Assembly: GCF_005768555.2 (NCBI RefSeq)
Contig: NZ_VCHX02000320.1
Location: 70,484 to 134,483 of the forward strand
Length of the DNA stretch: 64,000 nucleotides
Direction of reading: 5' to 3'
Origin: Streptomyces sporangiiformans
GTDB taxonomy: Bacteria; Actinomycetota; Actinomycetes; Streptomycetales; Streptomycetaceae
Shown: one piece after another, positions 33,493 to 42,545 of the stretch
Position numbering within the stretch: the stretch's first letter is position 1
How the letters are laid out: each line of letters opens with the position of its first letter
The notes under the pieces: generated by a model
What the model was told of the DNA's origin: nothing
The model's database searches: none
The model's input: the letters and a program-made list of their open reading frames with translations, nothing else
Position numbers and translations under genes: made by a program

Positions 33493-34533
33493 GTGGCAGA
33501 CGGCGGCAGACGGCAGCAGAGGGCGTTCATCGGATCGTTCACGGCCGCGGGAGGCCTGGGCATCCTCACCGCGGCCGTGGACGACGAAAGCGGCGCGCTG
33601 ACGGTCCTGAGTACCGTGGACGGCGTCCCCGACCCGTCGTACCTCGCGCTGTCGCCCGCCGGGGACATGCTCTACGCGGTCAGCGAGACGGCCGACGGCG
33701 CGGTGGCCGCGTACCGGGTGAAGGGCGACAAGCCGGAGCTCGCGGGTCCGCCGGTCCCGGTCGACGGCAGCGGGCCCACGCACCTGAGTGTGCACGCCGG
33801 ACACGTCCTGACCGCCAACTACGGTTCCGGCAGCGTCACCGCCCTACCCGTCGTCGCCGACGGCAGCCTCGAGGCTGCGGCGTCCGGCGTGCTCCAGCAC
33901 TCCGGCTCGGGCCCGCACACGCCGCGCCAGCAGGGCCCGCACGCCCACCAGGTGCAGCCCGACCCGAGCGGGCGCTGGGTCGTGAGCGTCGACCTCGGCA
34001 CGGACTCCGTGCGCGTGTGCGCGCTGCGGGACGGGGCGCTCACGGTGCACCGCGAGATCGCGCTGCGCCCCGGATCCGGGCCCCGCCACCTCGCGTTCCA
34101 CCCGGACGGCGAACACGCGTACGTGCTCAACGAACTCGCGCCCACCGTCACCGTCTGCCGCTGGGACGCCGTCGACGGCATGCTACGGCCCGTCGACGAG
34201 ACGCCGGTGCTGCCGATCGCCCCGGACGGCGACGCGTACCCGTCGGGCGTCGTCGTGTCGCCCGACGGCCGCTTCGTGTGGACCGCCACACGCGGCCAGA
34301 ACGTCCTCTCCGTGCTCGCGGTCGACGCGGAGGCGCTTCGCCTGGTCGTCACGGTGCCGTGCGGCGGCACTTGGCCGCGCGGGCTCGCCCTCGACCCCTC
34401 GGGACGCTTCCTGTACGCGGCGAACGAGCGCTCCGGGGACGTGACCTGGTTCGCGGTCGACCCGGACACGGGCATCCCGCGCCGTGGCGGCTCCGTCGAA
34501 GCACCGGCGGCGTCCTGCGTGGTGTTCGGCTAG
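33493..34533 (+). CDS. Lactonase-family beta-propeller protein (YkfA/Pgl-like)
   Basis: 346 residues from GTG 33493. A seven-bladed beta-propeller, with repeats such as DPSYLALSPAGDMLYAVSE, GPRHLAFHPDGEHAYVLNEL and WPRGLALDPSGRFLYAANE, as in bacterial 6-phosphogluconolactonase (Pgl, YbhE type). It would hydrolyse a sugar lactone. No signal peptide. Followed by a perfect bidirectional terminator. Confidence 0.88.
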   Translation: MADGGRRQQRAFIGSFTAAGGLGILTAAVDDESGALTVLSTVDGVPDPSYLALSPAGDMLYAVSETADGAVAAYRVKGDKPELAGPPVPVDGSGPTHLSVHAGHVLTANYGSGSVTALPVVADGSLEAAASGVLQHSGSGPHTPRQQGPHAHQVQPDPSGRWVVSVDLGTDSVRVCALRDGALTVHREIALRPGSGPRHLAFHPDGEHAYVLNELAPTVTVCRWDAVDGMLRPVDETPVLPIAPDGDAYPSGVVVSPDGRFVWTATRGQNVLSVLAVDAEALRLVVTVPCGGTWPRGLALDPSGRFLYAANERSGDVTWFAVDPDTGIPRRGGSVEAPAASCVVFG

Positions 34534-34542
34534 AAGACATAC

Positions 34543-34579
34543 CGAAGGGCCCGCTCCTGCGTGAGGAGCGGGCCCTTCG
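34543..34579. terminator. Bidirectional terminator hairpin
   Basis: CGAAGGGCCCGCTCCT and AGGAGCGGGCCCTTCG form a perfect 16-bp stem with loop GCGTG between the convergent lactonase and CbiX-like genes. Confidence 0.9.
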
Positions 34580-34659
34580 CGTACCGGGTGGTACGGGCCG
34601 TCCGGCGTGGTGCCTGGCCGCGTACGAGGGGCACCGGGCGTACGGGGTGGTGCGTTGCG

Positions 34660-35583
34660 TCAGCGCACCGGCGCGCCCTGCGGCTGCTGCGGGGCGATAC
34701 CCAGCGCCGTCGTGTACTTGGCGAGCGCGAGCTTGCCGATCGCCGGGTACGCGCCGAGCGCCTCGGCTGTGGAGCAGCCGGCTTCCTTCGCGGCCGCGTC
34801 GAGCAGACCCGGTTCGAGCTCGGGTCCGATCAGATACGGGGCGAGCGCGAGCTGCTGGGAGCCCGAGGAACGCAGCTGCTCGGCGGTGGCCGCGATCGCG
34901 CCCTCCTCGTCGAGCGCGGCGGCCATCACCGGCACGGCGAGACGGGCGGCGAGCAGCATGCCGGTGATCCCGGCCGCCTGCACGGCCTCGTCGCCGCCCA
35001 CGGACGCCAGGATGATGCCGTCCGCGGCGGTCGCCACGGTGAACAGGCGGGCGCGGTCGGCACGCGCCAGACCCGCCTCCGAGAGGCGCACGTGCAGCGC
35101 CTCGGCGAGCAGCGGGTGCGGGCCGAGTACATCGGTCAGCTCGGCCGCGACGCGGCTGTCCATGACGGCCTGGCGGACCCGGCGCAGCAGCGCGCTGTCC
35201 GGACCGGCGAGCAGCGGCACCACGACTGCCACGGGGCCGTCCGGCTCCCGCACGTCCATACCGGCGGCGCGGGCCTGCTCGAAGCGGGCGGTGCGCTCCT
35301 CGGCGGCACGCGTGAGCACCGACTGGAGCGTGGGGAATTCCGCATCGTCCCCGTCGAGGTACCCGATCCGGGCGTCCATGCCGGGCAGTTCGGAGCGGGC
35401 GATGCTCACGACCTCTTCGGCGAGGCTGCGGACGACGGCGCTGGGCGTGCCGGGGACCGCGAGGACGAACGCGGGCGCGCCCTCGGGAGCCGCCAGCGGT
35501 TCCGGACGGCGGTGCCGCCCGGGCTGGCGGGGTCGCGGCATTCGTACTGGCAGGCCGGACACGGGCCCAGTGGGGGAGCTCAT
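34660..35583 (-). CDS. CbiX-like sirohydrochlorin/metal chelatase
   Basis: 307 residues from ATG 35583 with a proline-arginine-rich N-terminal extension (1-35). The CbiX motifs are FVLAVPGTPSAVV, ELPGMDARIGYLDGDDAEFP and VVVPLLAGPDSALLRRV, and a second half at IILASVGGDEAVQ and LALAPYLIGPELEPGLLDAA. Two half-domains as in long CbiX/CbiK-type chelatases; in Streptomyces a relative sits beside nitrite/sulfite reduction. The usual metal-binding His of the first half (HGS) is replaced by PGTPS, so activity on a tetrapyrrole is not certain. Confidence 0.7.
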   Translation of the reverse strand: MSSPTGPVSGLPVRMPRPRQPGRHRRPEPLAAPEGAPAFVLAVPGTPSAVVRSLAEEVVSIARSELPGMDARIGYLDGDDAEFPTLQSVLTRAAEERTARFEQARAAGMDVREPDGPVAVVVPLLAGPDSALLRRVRQAVMDSRVAAELTDVLGPHPLLAEALHVRLSEAGLARADRARLFTVATAADGIILASVGGDEAVQAAGITGMLLAARLAVPVMAAALDEEGAIAATAEQLRSSGSQQLALAPYLIGPELEPGLLDAAAKEAGCSTAEALGAYPAIGKLALAKYTTALGIAPQQPQGAPVR

Positions 35584-35701
35584 GGCGCCGCATGTTACTG
35601 GTTTCTTGGGCTCCCCTGTTCGGGGAGGGTGCAGGTGAGCGGTATACGTCCGGTTTTGTCTGACGAGTTACGTACCGATTGATCTTACTGGTCACGTTCT
35701 G

Positions 35702-36691
35702 CTACGAGTAGACGCACAGCATGTCCTCCTCACGGGGGAGCGTCAGACGGCCGTCGGCCAGGTCGACGGCGATGCGTACGGCACCGGCGAGCGGGTCGCC
35801 CGCGGCCGGGTCGTGTCGCGCGTACGGCAGTCGGTCCGTCAGGGCGGCCCGCAGAGGTCTGAGGAGGGCATCGCCCATCTTGAACAGCCCACCCGTGAAA
35901 GCGACTCGGATCTCTCCGGACGAGGCCTCCTCCTCGGCGGGGCAGACCGCGGCGGCGGAGTCGGCGATGTGCCGGGCGGCTTCGGCCAGGATGCCCGCCG
36001 CCACCGGGTCGGCGTCGGCGCAGGCGGCCACCTCGGGTGCGAAGGACGCGAGTACGGCGGGGCGGTCGCTGCGCGGGTAGAGCTGCCCCGGCCATGTCGA
36101 GGCCGTGCCGAACCTCTCCTCGGCGCGCGCCAGGAGGCGGGCCGAGCCGTCGGGCCGGCCGTCGTGCGAGCGCAGGGCCGCTTCGAGTCCGGCCCTGCCG
36201 ATCCACGCCCCGCTTCCGCTGTCGCCGAGCAGATGGCCCCAGCCGTCCGCTCTGCGCCAGCTCGTCAGATCCGTACCGATGGCGATCAGACCGGTGCCGG
36301 CCGCGACCACCGCCCCCGATCGCTGCCCGAGCGCGCCTACATACGCGGTGACGCCGTCGGCGACCAACGCGAGTCGGCGCACGCCGAGTTCGCGGGCCAG
36401 CGCCGACGGCAGCTCGGCGCGCAGCGCCGCACCCAATGTGGTGAAGCCCGCGGCCCCGATGGTGACGGCCCGGAGCGAGGCGACCCCCGCGTCCGCCATC
36501 AACTGCCGGGCCATCGGTACCAGTTGCTCCACCAGATGCCCGGGGTCGATGCCGCGCGGGCCGGTGCGCACCGGCTCCTTTGAGCTCAGCGGAGCCGTGC
36601 CGGGGCTTTCGCCGGCCGCCAGCACGGCACGCAGCCCCGAACCCCCGGAGTCCACACCCAGCACGCCCGACCGCGCGCCGGGACCGGTCAC
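35702..36691 (-). CDS. N-acetylglucosamine kinase-like BadF/BadG/BcrA/BcrD ATPase
   Basis: 329 residues from GTG 36691, overlapping the uracil-DNA glycosylase stop as GTGA. Actin-like ATPase motifs: GVLGVDSGGSGLRAVLA (phosphate 1), AGTGLIAIGTDL (adenosine) and DGWGHLLGDSGSGAWIG, typical of N-acetylglucosamine kinases. Role: phosphorylate amino sugar or muropeptide-derived sugar. Co-transcribed with ung, which looks coincidental. Confidence 0.86.
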   Translation of the reverse strand: MTGPGARSGVLGVDSGGSGLRAVLAAGESPGTAPLSSKEPVRTGPRGIDPGHLVEQLVPMARQLMADAGVASLRAVTIGAAGFTTLGAALRAELPSALARELGVRRLALVADGVTAYVGALGQRSGAVVAAGTGLIAIGTDLTSWRRADGWGHLLGDSGSGAWIGRAGLEAALRSHDGRPDGSARLLARAEERFGTASTWPGQLYPRSDRPAVLASFAPEVAACADADPVAAGILAEAARHIADSAAAVCPAEEEASSGEIRVAFTGGLFKMGDALLRPLRAALTDRLPYARHDPAAGDPLAGAVRIAVDLADGRLTLPREEDMLCVYS

Positions 36692-37365
36692 GGCAGCCGC
36701 CAGTCCACGGGTTGGCCGCCTTGACGGGTGAGCAGTTCATTGGCGCGGCTGAACGGACGCGAACCGAAGAAGCCCCGGTCCGCCGACATGGGCGACGGGT
36801 GTGCGGACTCGACCGACGGCAGATCGCCGAGCAGCGGCCGGAGGTTGCGGGCGTCGCGTCCCCACAGGATGGATACCAGCGGTCGTCCGCGCGTGGCCAG
36901 TGCCCGTATGGCCTGCTCGGTGACCTCCTCCCAGCCCTTGCCCCGGTGCGCGGCGGGACGGCGCGGGGCCGTGGTGAGCGCCCTGTTCAGCAACAGCACG
37001 CCCTGCTTGGTCCACGGCGTCAGATCCCCGTTGGACGGCTGGGGCATCCCTAAGTCGCTGTTCAGTTCCCGGTAGATGTTGATGAGGCTGCCGGGCAGGG
37101 GCCGCACCTCGGGCGCGACCGAGAACGACAGCCCCACCGCGTGTCCCGGTGTCGGATACGGGTCCTGTCCGACGATGAGTACTCGGACGTCGTCGAAGGG
37201 TTGCTGGAAGGCGCGGAGCACATTCGCTCCCGCCGGGAGATAGGTGCGTCCCGCGGCGATCTCCGCGCGCAGGAAGTCACCCATCTCGGCGATCCGTCCG
37301 GCCACGGGTTCCAGGGCCTTGGCCCAGCCCGGTTCGACAATTTCATGCAACGGTCGTGGTGCCAC
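36688..37365 (-). CDS. ung: Uracil-DNA glycosylase
   Basis: 225 residues from GTG 37365. Water-activating motif GQDPYPTPGHAVGLSFSV (Gly66-Gln-Asp68-Pro-Tyr70), DNA-intercalating HPSPMSADRGFFGSRPF near the C-terminus, and LLNRALTT between. This is a complete family-1 enzyme that removes uracil from DNA for base-excision repair. Confidence 0.96.
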   Translation of the reverse strand: MAPRPLHEIVEPGWAKALEPVAGRIAEMGDFLRAEIAAGRTYLPAGANVLRAFQQPFDDVRVLIVGQDPYPTPGHAVGLSFSVAPEVRPLPGSLINIYRELNSDLGMPQPSNGDLTPWTKQGVLLLNRALTTAPRRPAAHRGKGWEEVTEQAIRALATRGRPLVSILWGRDARNLRPLLGDLPSVESAHPSPMSADRGFFGSRPFSRANELLTRQGGQPVDWRLP

Positions 37366-37407
37366 GGCGTCACCCTACTGTCCGGTGGCGGCGAGACGCG
37401 CCGCGGT

Positions 37408-38493
37408 TCAGTCGACGGCCGCCGCGCGCACGCACAGCACATCCGGCAGATGGGACGCCAACTGCTGCCAGCTGTCTCCGTCGTCGGCTGATGCGAACAC
37501 CTCCCCGTTGCGGTTGCCGAAGTACACGCCCGCCGGGTCCGCGCCGTCCGTGCACAACGCGTCGCGCAGCACCGTGCCGTAGTGGTCCTCCTGCGGCAGT
37601 CCCGCGCAGAGCGGCTCCCAGGACTTGCCCGCGTCAGCCGTGCGGAAGACGCGACATCTGCGGTCGGCGGGGACCCGGTCGGCGTCGGCGTTGATCGGGA
37701 ACACGTATGCCGTGCCCCCGCGGTGCGGATGAGCGGCCGCGGCGAAGCCGAACGTGGACGGCAGGCCCTCTCCGATGTCCTTCCAGTGCGCGCCCGCGTC
37801 GTCGCTCCGGTAGACACCCCAGTGGTTCTGCAGGTACAGCCGGTCAGGCGTCTCCGCGTCCTGCGCGATCTTGTGCACGCACTGGCCGAACTCCGGGTTC
37901 GGATCGGGCAGGAACACCGCGGAGACACCGGAGTTGGAGGGCTGCCAGCTCTTCCCGCGGTCCTTGGTGCGGAAGACGCCGGCCGTGGAGACGGCGACCG
38001 TCACCGCGCTCGGGTCGCGCTCGTCGGTGAGGACGGTGTGCAGGCCCTCACCGCCGCCGCCCGGCATCCACTGCGAGCGCGTCGGGTGCTCCCACAGGGG
38101 GCGGACGATCTCGAAGGTCTCGCCGCGGTCCTCGGAGCGGTACAACGCGGCCGGCTCCGTGCCCGCGTACACCACGTCCGGCTCGGCCGCCGCCGGGTGC
38201 AGCTGCCACACCCGCTCCAGCGAAGCCCCCGTGTCCTGGGGGAACTTGACCGCGGGCTTGGCCGGTTCGGTCCAGGTGCGGCCCAGGTCGTCGGAGTGGA
38301 ACACGGACGGGCCCCAGTGCGCACTGTCCCCGCCGACGAGGAGCCGCGGGACCTCGCCGCGGGTGTCGATGGCGACCGAGTAGACGGCCTGTGCGTTGAA
38401 GTACGGACTGTCGTCGAACTCCCAGCGGCCGCCGCGCCGCCGGCCGATGAACAAGCCTTTGCGCGTGCCTACCGTGAGCAGAACCTCGGTCAT
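37408..38493 (-). CDS. BNR/sialidase-like beta-propeller protein
   Basis: 361 residues from ATG 38493 (GGAGG nearby). No signal peptide. It carries repeats of the Asp-box/BNR type (SDDLGRTWTEP, SEDRGETFEIV, TKDRGKSWQPS, SDDAGAHWKDIG, TADAGKSWEPL, SADDGDSWQQL), which mark a beta-propeller. Many Streptomyces have such a protein annotated as an exo-alpha-sialidase or WD40/YCF48-like; true sialidase residues are not visible. Confidence 0.82.
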   Translation of the reverse strand: MTEVLLTVGTRKGLFIGRRRGGRWEFDDSPYFNAQAVYSVAIDTRGEVPRLLVGGDSAHWGPSVFHSDDLGRTWTEPAKPAVKFPQDTGASLERVWQLHPAAAEPDVVYAGTEPAALYRSEDRGETFEIVRPLWEHPTRSQWMPGGGGEGLHTVLTDERDPSAVTVAVSTAGVFRTKDRGKSWQPSNSGVSAVFLPDPNPEFGQCVHKIAQDAETPDRLYLQNHWGVYRSDDAGAHWKDIGEGLPSTFGFAAAAHPHRGGTAYVFPINADADRVPADRRCRVFRTADAGKSWEPLCAGLPQEDHYGTVLRDALCTDGADPAGVYFGNRNGEVFASADDGDSWQQLASHLPDVLCVRAAAVD

Positions 38494-38712
38494 GCCAACC
38501 ACCTCCGGACGCGTTGTCTCAGCCATGTGTCTCAGCCATGGCTCAGTCTGCACCCAGGCACTGACAATCTCCCCTGGACGCGCTCTCCGGGCAGGTCGGA
38601 GCGTTTCCGGCGGTCGATGGCGGTGTGGGAAACGTCTCCCTGTGAGCACCCGGGCGACCTCTGCCGTATGGGAGGGAGGAGTGGTGTGTCGGGTGAGTAG
38701 GAGGGGCGTTCG

Positions 38713-39294
38713 ATGGCGGCATTCCGTGGTCCGAGGGTGTGGCTGTGGCGATGGCGGCGCAACCCGCTGCGGCGCCGCAGCGACGAACTGGAGTCCTGGC
38801 TCGTGCTCGCCGCCTGGACCCTGGCCCTGATCGCCGGGTTGCTCGCCGGTCTGGTGAGCGCGCGATCCGTCGAGCACAGCCTCGCCCGGCAACGCGCCGA
38901 GTGGCACCCCGTCCCCGCGTTGCTCAGCGAGAAGGCGCCCGGCTCTCGCGCGGCGTCCGCCGCGAGTACCGAACGGGTGTGGGCGGAGGTGCACTGGACG
39001 GCGGCGGACGGTTCGCCCCACAGCGGCCAGGCGCGGGTCGAGCCCGGCAGCAGGCCGGGCACGCCGGTCAAGGTCTGGACGGACCGCGAAGGCCGCCTAG
39101 TGACCAAGCCCGCCGGTGAGTCCCAGGCCGGCCTGCGGGCCGGCCTGGCCGGGGCCCTCGTGGGCGCGAGCGCCGCCGTCGTGCCCCTCGGCGGCGGCCG
39201 GCTCCTCCGCAGGCGCCTGGACCAACGGCGCATGGAGCAGTGGGACGCGGACTGGGCGCGGGTCGGCCCTCAGTGGGGGTGGAAGACAGGCTGA
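38713..39294 (+). CDS. Rv1733c-family membrane protein
   Basis: 193 residues with an N-terminal basic segment WLWRWRRNPLRRRSDELESW and two membrane spans (about 30-50 and 145-165) enclosing an extracellular beta-type domain. This layout (RRNPLRR.SD..E, then transmembrane) marks the Rv1733c family of actinobacterial membrane proteins of unknown function. Followed by a tandem repeat. Confidence 0.8.
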   Translation: MAAFRGPRVWLWRWRRNPLRRRSDELESWLVLAAWTLALIAGLLAGLVSARSVEHSLARQRAEWHPVPALLSEKAPGSRAASAASTERVWAEVHWTAADGSPHSGQARVEPGSRPGTPVKVWTDREGRLVTKPAGESQAGLRAGLAGALVGASAAVVPLGGGRLLRRRLDQRRMEQWDADWARVGPQWGWKTG

Positions 39295-39330
39295 GGGGTG
39301 GTCGTGACGTCCTGCCGTAAGGGGCCGGGT

Positions 39331-39425
39331 GGCCAGAGGGACCGGTGGTCAGAGGGACCGGTGGTCAGACGGACCGGTGTCATGGGGACTCTGGGGCGGA
39401 CGGACCGGTGGTCAGACGGACCGGT
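39331..39425. repeat. 16-bp tandem repeats
   Basis: The unit GGTCAGAcGGACCGGT occurs at 39331-39346, 39347-39362 and 39363-39378 and again at 39410-39425, with a diverged spacer (39379-39409). The last copy runs into the 3' end of the oxidoreductase. It separates the convergent Rv1733c-like and oxidoreductase genes and could form several hairpins (ACCGGT). Confidence 0.9.
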
Positions 39426-40491
39426 GGTACTGGTCCGGCACATGGACCTCGCTCCCGAGTTCGCGGGCCGCGTGCCGGGCCCACGAAGGGTTGCGCAGTA
39501 GTTCCCGGCCCAAGAGCACCGCGTCCGCCTCACCGTTGGCGAGGATCTTCTCCGCCTGCTCGGTCTCGGTGATCAGGCCGACGGCGGCGACGGCCATCGG
39601 CGTCTCGTTCTTCACGCGTGCGGCGAAGGGGACCTGGTAGCCCGGCCCGGCAGGAATGCGGACGCCGGACGCGTTGCCTCCGCTGGAGACATCGAGGAGG
39701 TCGACGCCGTGGGCCGTCAGCTCATGGGCGAAGCGGACCGTGTCGTCGGCCGTCCAGCCGTCCTCCTCCAGCCAGTCGGTGGCCGAGATACGGAAGAAGA
39801 GCGGCTTGTCGTCCGGCCACACGGCCCGTACGGCGTCGACGACTTCGAGGGCGAGGCGCGTGCGGTTCTCGTACGAGCCGCCGTACGCGTCCGTGCGCCG
39901 ATTGGAGTGCGGGGAGAGGAACTCGCCGATCAAGTAGCCGTGCGCGCCGTGGATTTCGGCGATCTCGAAGCCGGCGGCGAGAGCACGACGCGCGGCGTCC
40001 GCGAACTGGCCGACGATCTCCCGGATCCCCTCCACGGTGAGTTCGGTCGGGACCGGGTGGTCCGCGTCGAAGGCGAGCGGGCTGGGTCCGAGCGGCTGCC
40101 AGCCGTGGGCGTCGGGACCGACGGGGGCGCCGCCCTTCCAGGGGCGGTCGGTGGACGCCTTGCGCCCAGCATGTGCGAGCTGCAGCGCGGGAACGGTGCC
40201 CTGCTCCTTGAGGAAGCGGGTGATCCGGCGGAACGCCTCGGCCTGCGTGTCGTTCCAGATGCCCAGGTCGTACGGCGAGATCCGGCCCTCAGGGCTGACC
40301 GCCGTGGCCTCGACGATGATCAGCCCGGTGCCGCCGGCGGCGCGCGCCGCGTAGTGGGCGAAGTGCCAGTCGTTCGGGGCGCCGGTCTCCGGGCCCTCCG
40401 GCGCTGCCGAGTACTGGCACATCGGGGGCATCCAGACGCGGTTCGGGATGGTCAGATCGCGCAGGGCGAGAGGTTCGAAGAGCGCGCTCAC
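39412..40491 (-). CDS. NADH:flavin oxidoreductase (old yellow enzyme, YqjM-like)
   Basis: 359 residues from GTG 40491. TIM-barrel flavoenzyme: FEPLALRDLTIPNRVWMPPM, CQYSA near the active site (the Cys25-type redox residue of YqjM), HAGRKAST, EIHGAHGYLIGEFLSPHSN with the substrate-binding HxxH/N pair, and VGLITETEQAEKILANGEADAVLLG with the FMN phosphate. It reduces activated C=C bonds. It diverges from an ArsR regulator, with two inverted repeats between them, so it is likely under its control. Confidence 0.92.
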   Translation of the reverse strand: MSALFEPLALRDLTIPNRVWMPPMCQYSAAPEGPETGAPNDWHFAHYAARAAGGTGLIIVEATAVSPEGRISPYDLGIWNDTQAEAFRRITRFLKEQGTVPALQLAHAGRKASTDRPWKGGAPVGPDAHGWQPLGPSPLAFDADHPVPTELTVEGIREIVGQFADAARRALAAGFEIAEIHGAHGYLIGEFLSPHSNRRTDAYGGSYENRTRLALEVVDAVRAVWPDDKPLFFRISATDWLEEDGWTADDTVRFAHELTAHGVDLLDVSSGGNASGVRIPAGPGYQVPFAARVKNETPMAVAAVGLITETEQAEKILANGEADAVLLGRELLRNPSWARHAARELGSEVHVPDQYHRSV

Positions 40492-40528
40492 GGCGGACTC
40501 CCTTCGTCACGGGGACGGCGGACGCTCG

Positions 40529-40578
40529 TACGATAGGCATCGTAGTACGGAGGATGTCAAACTACGAGAGGTCTCGTA
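40529..40578. promoter_or_regulatory. Two inverted repeats, ArsR operators
   Basis: TACGAT-AGGC-ATCGTA (40529-40544) and TACGAGA-GG-TCTCGTA (40563-40578) are two perfect inverted repeats sharing the half-site TACGA/TCGTA. They sit between the divergent oxidoreductase and ArsR genes, where the regulator should bind to control both. Confidence 0.7.
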
Positions 40579-40664
40579 CTATGGAGTCCTCCGGAGCTCA
40601 GCCCGAGGGAGTTCTCCGGAGACGTCCTGGCCACAAGGCCGGTGTCGAAGGACTGGAGCCCGCC

Positions 40665-41024
40665 GTGACCACCGCCGCCCCGACCAGCAGCAGCCGAGAT
40701 CTTCCGCACCCCGCGCGGGAGGAGATCCGCCTGGAATCCGTGCTGCACGCGCTCTCCGACCCGATGCGGCTCCAGGTCGTGCGAGAGCTCGCCGCCGACG
40801 GCGGCGAGCTCTCGTGTTCGCACTTCGACCTGCCCGTCACCAAGTCCACGACCACGCACCACTTCCGGGTGCTGCGCGAGAGCGGAGTGATCCGGCAGGT
40901 CTACCGGGGCACCGCCAAGATGAACGGGCTGCGCCGAAGCGACCTAGACGGCCTCTTCCCGGGACTTCTCGACAGCGTCCTGGCCGCTGCCGCCGGTCAG
41001 GCCGCCCGTCCCGTCGACGGGTGA
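40665..41024 (+). CDS. ArsR-family winged-helix regulator
   Basis: About 119 residues if started at GTG 40665 (GGAG 10 bases before); ATG 40554 would lie before the second operator and is less likely. The winged helix is plain: LESVLHALSDPMRLQVVREL, then TKSTTTHHFRVLRESGVIRQ. Metal-binding CxC of ArsR proper is not there (only LSCSHFD), so it probably senses a redox or other signal. The 3' end overlaps the convergent permease gene by 81 bp. Confidence 0.87.
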   Translation: MTTAAPTSSSRDLPHPAREEIRLESVLHALSDPMRLQVVRELAADGGELSCSHFDLPVTKSTTTHHFRVLRESGVIRQVYRGTAKMNGLRRSDLDGLFPGLLDSVLAAAAGQAARPVDG

Positions 41025-42374
41025 CGCCCCGGCCGAAGCGTCCTTCGGAGAATCCTTCGACGGAAGGTGGTTGAACAGGAGGTTCAGCGCGATCGCCGTC
41101 AGGCACCCCGCGCTGATGCCGCTGTGCATGACCGTCTGGAACCAGTCCGGGAACTTGTCGTAGACCGTGGGCACGCCGACCGGCAGCGTGCCCATGGCCA
41201 CCGAGACGGCCACCACCGTCAGGTTGTTGTTGCCCTTGAAGTCCACCTGCGCCAGCGTCCTGAGGCCGCTCGCGGCGACCGTCCCGAACATCACCAGGCC
41301 CGCTCCGCCCAGCACGGGCGCCGGAATCGCGGCGACCACCGCGCCCAGCTTGGGCAGCAGTCCGAGAAGGACCAGCATGCCGCCCGCGGCGGCGACCACC
41401 CAGCGGCTGCGCACCCGGGTCATGCCGACAAGACCCACGTTCTGGGCGTAGGCCGTGTACGGGAAGGTGTTGAGCACACCGCCGAGGACCGTGGACAGAC
41501 CGTCCGCGCGTAGCCCGTCCGCGAGCGCGCGCGGCTCCACCTTCCGGTCGGTCATCTCACCGACCGCGATGAAGTCACCGGTCGTCTCGGTCATCGCGAC
41601 CAGCGCCACCACCAGCATCGACACGATCGCCGATGCCTCGAACGTGGGCGCGCCGAAGTGGAAGGGCGTGCTGATGCCGAGCCAGCCGGCGTCCGCCACG
41701 CCGCCGAAGTCCGTGAATCCGAACGGCACCGCGACCACCAGCCCCACCACGATGCCGATCAGCACCGCGATCCGGCTCAGGAAGGCGGGCGCGAACCGCT
41801 GCACGCCCAGTACGACCAGCAGGACGAAGCCCGCGAGGGCCAGGTTCTTCGGCTCACCGAAGTCCTTCGCGCCCACGCCGCCGGCCGCCCAGTTGCCCGC
41901 CACCGGCAGCAGCGAGATTCCGATGATCAGAATGACCGTGCCCGTGACCAGCGGCGGGAAGAAGCGGAGCAGCTTCCCGAAGACCGGGGCCAGGAGCACG
42001 ATCGCCAGGCCCGCGACGATCACCGAACCGTAGATCGCGGGCAGTCCGCCGCCCGTCGTGCCGATGAGCACCATCGGCGACACGGCGGCGAAGGTGCACC
42101 CCTGCATGATCGGCAGCCGCACCCCGAACCGCCAGAAGCCCACGCACTGGATCAGCGTGGCTATCCCGCACACCAGCAGATCCGCGGTGATCAGATACGC
42201 GAGATCCGCGGCCGACAGCTTCATGGCACTGCCCACGATCAGCGGCACCGCCACCGCGCCGGCGTACATCGCGAGCACGTGCTGCAGCCCGAAGGCGGCC
42301 AGTTGGCGGACGGATGGGACTTCGTCCACCGGATGCACGGGAGGAGCGGGATGCACGGGTTCGGTCGTTGTCAT
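40944..42374 (-). CDS. Nucleobase:cation symporter-2 (xanthine/uracil permease)
   Basis: 476 residues from ATG 42374 (GGAG upstream). About 12-14 membrane segments. Family motifs: QLAAFGLQHVLAMYAGAVAV at the start, MQGCTFAAVSPMVLIG, and the substrate-site TETTGDFIAVGEMTDRKVEP, then NTFPYTAYAQNVGLVGMT. The last matches bacterial uric acid/xanthine carriers (PucJ/UraA type). Likely imports a purine. Confidence 0.92.
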   Translation of the reverse strand: MTTTEPVHPAPPVHPVDEVPSVRQLAAFGLQHVLAMYAGAVAVPLIVGSAMKLSAADLAYLITADLLVCGIATLIQCVGFWRFGVRLPIMQGCTFAAVSPMVLIGTTGGGLPAIYGSVIVAGLAIVLLAPVFGKLLRFFPPLVTGTVILIIGISLLPVAGNWAAGGVGAKDFGEPKNLALAGFVLLVVLGVQRFAPAFLSRIAVLIGIVVGLVVAVPFGFTDFGGVADAGWLGISTPFHFGAPTFEASAIVSMLVVALVAMTETTGDFIAVGEMTDRKVEPRALADGLRADGLSTVLGGVLNTFPYTAYAQNVGLVGMTRVRSRWVVAAAGGMLVLLGLLPKLGAVVAAIPAPVLGGAGLVMFGTVAASGLRTLAQVDFKGNNNLTVVAVSVAMGTLPVGVPTVYDKFPDWFQTVMHSGISAGCLTAIALNLLFNHLPSKDSPKDASAGASPVDGTGGLTGGSGQDAVEKSREEAV

Positions 42375-42545
42375 GGGTGCTCCAGGAGGGGGATGAGCGG
42401 GGGAGTGGCGCAACAGCGGGCCGCGTGCTGACGAGCGGCACGCGGCAGAGACCGTACGCGAATTGAACAGTTTGTTGATTTCGGCCGCGTTACCGCGCGT
42501 TGCTGTGCCCGCCGAAGACCGCCCGGCGCCGCCGCGTTCCGTGCG

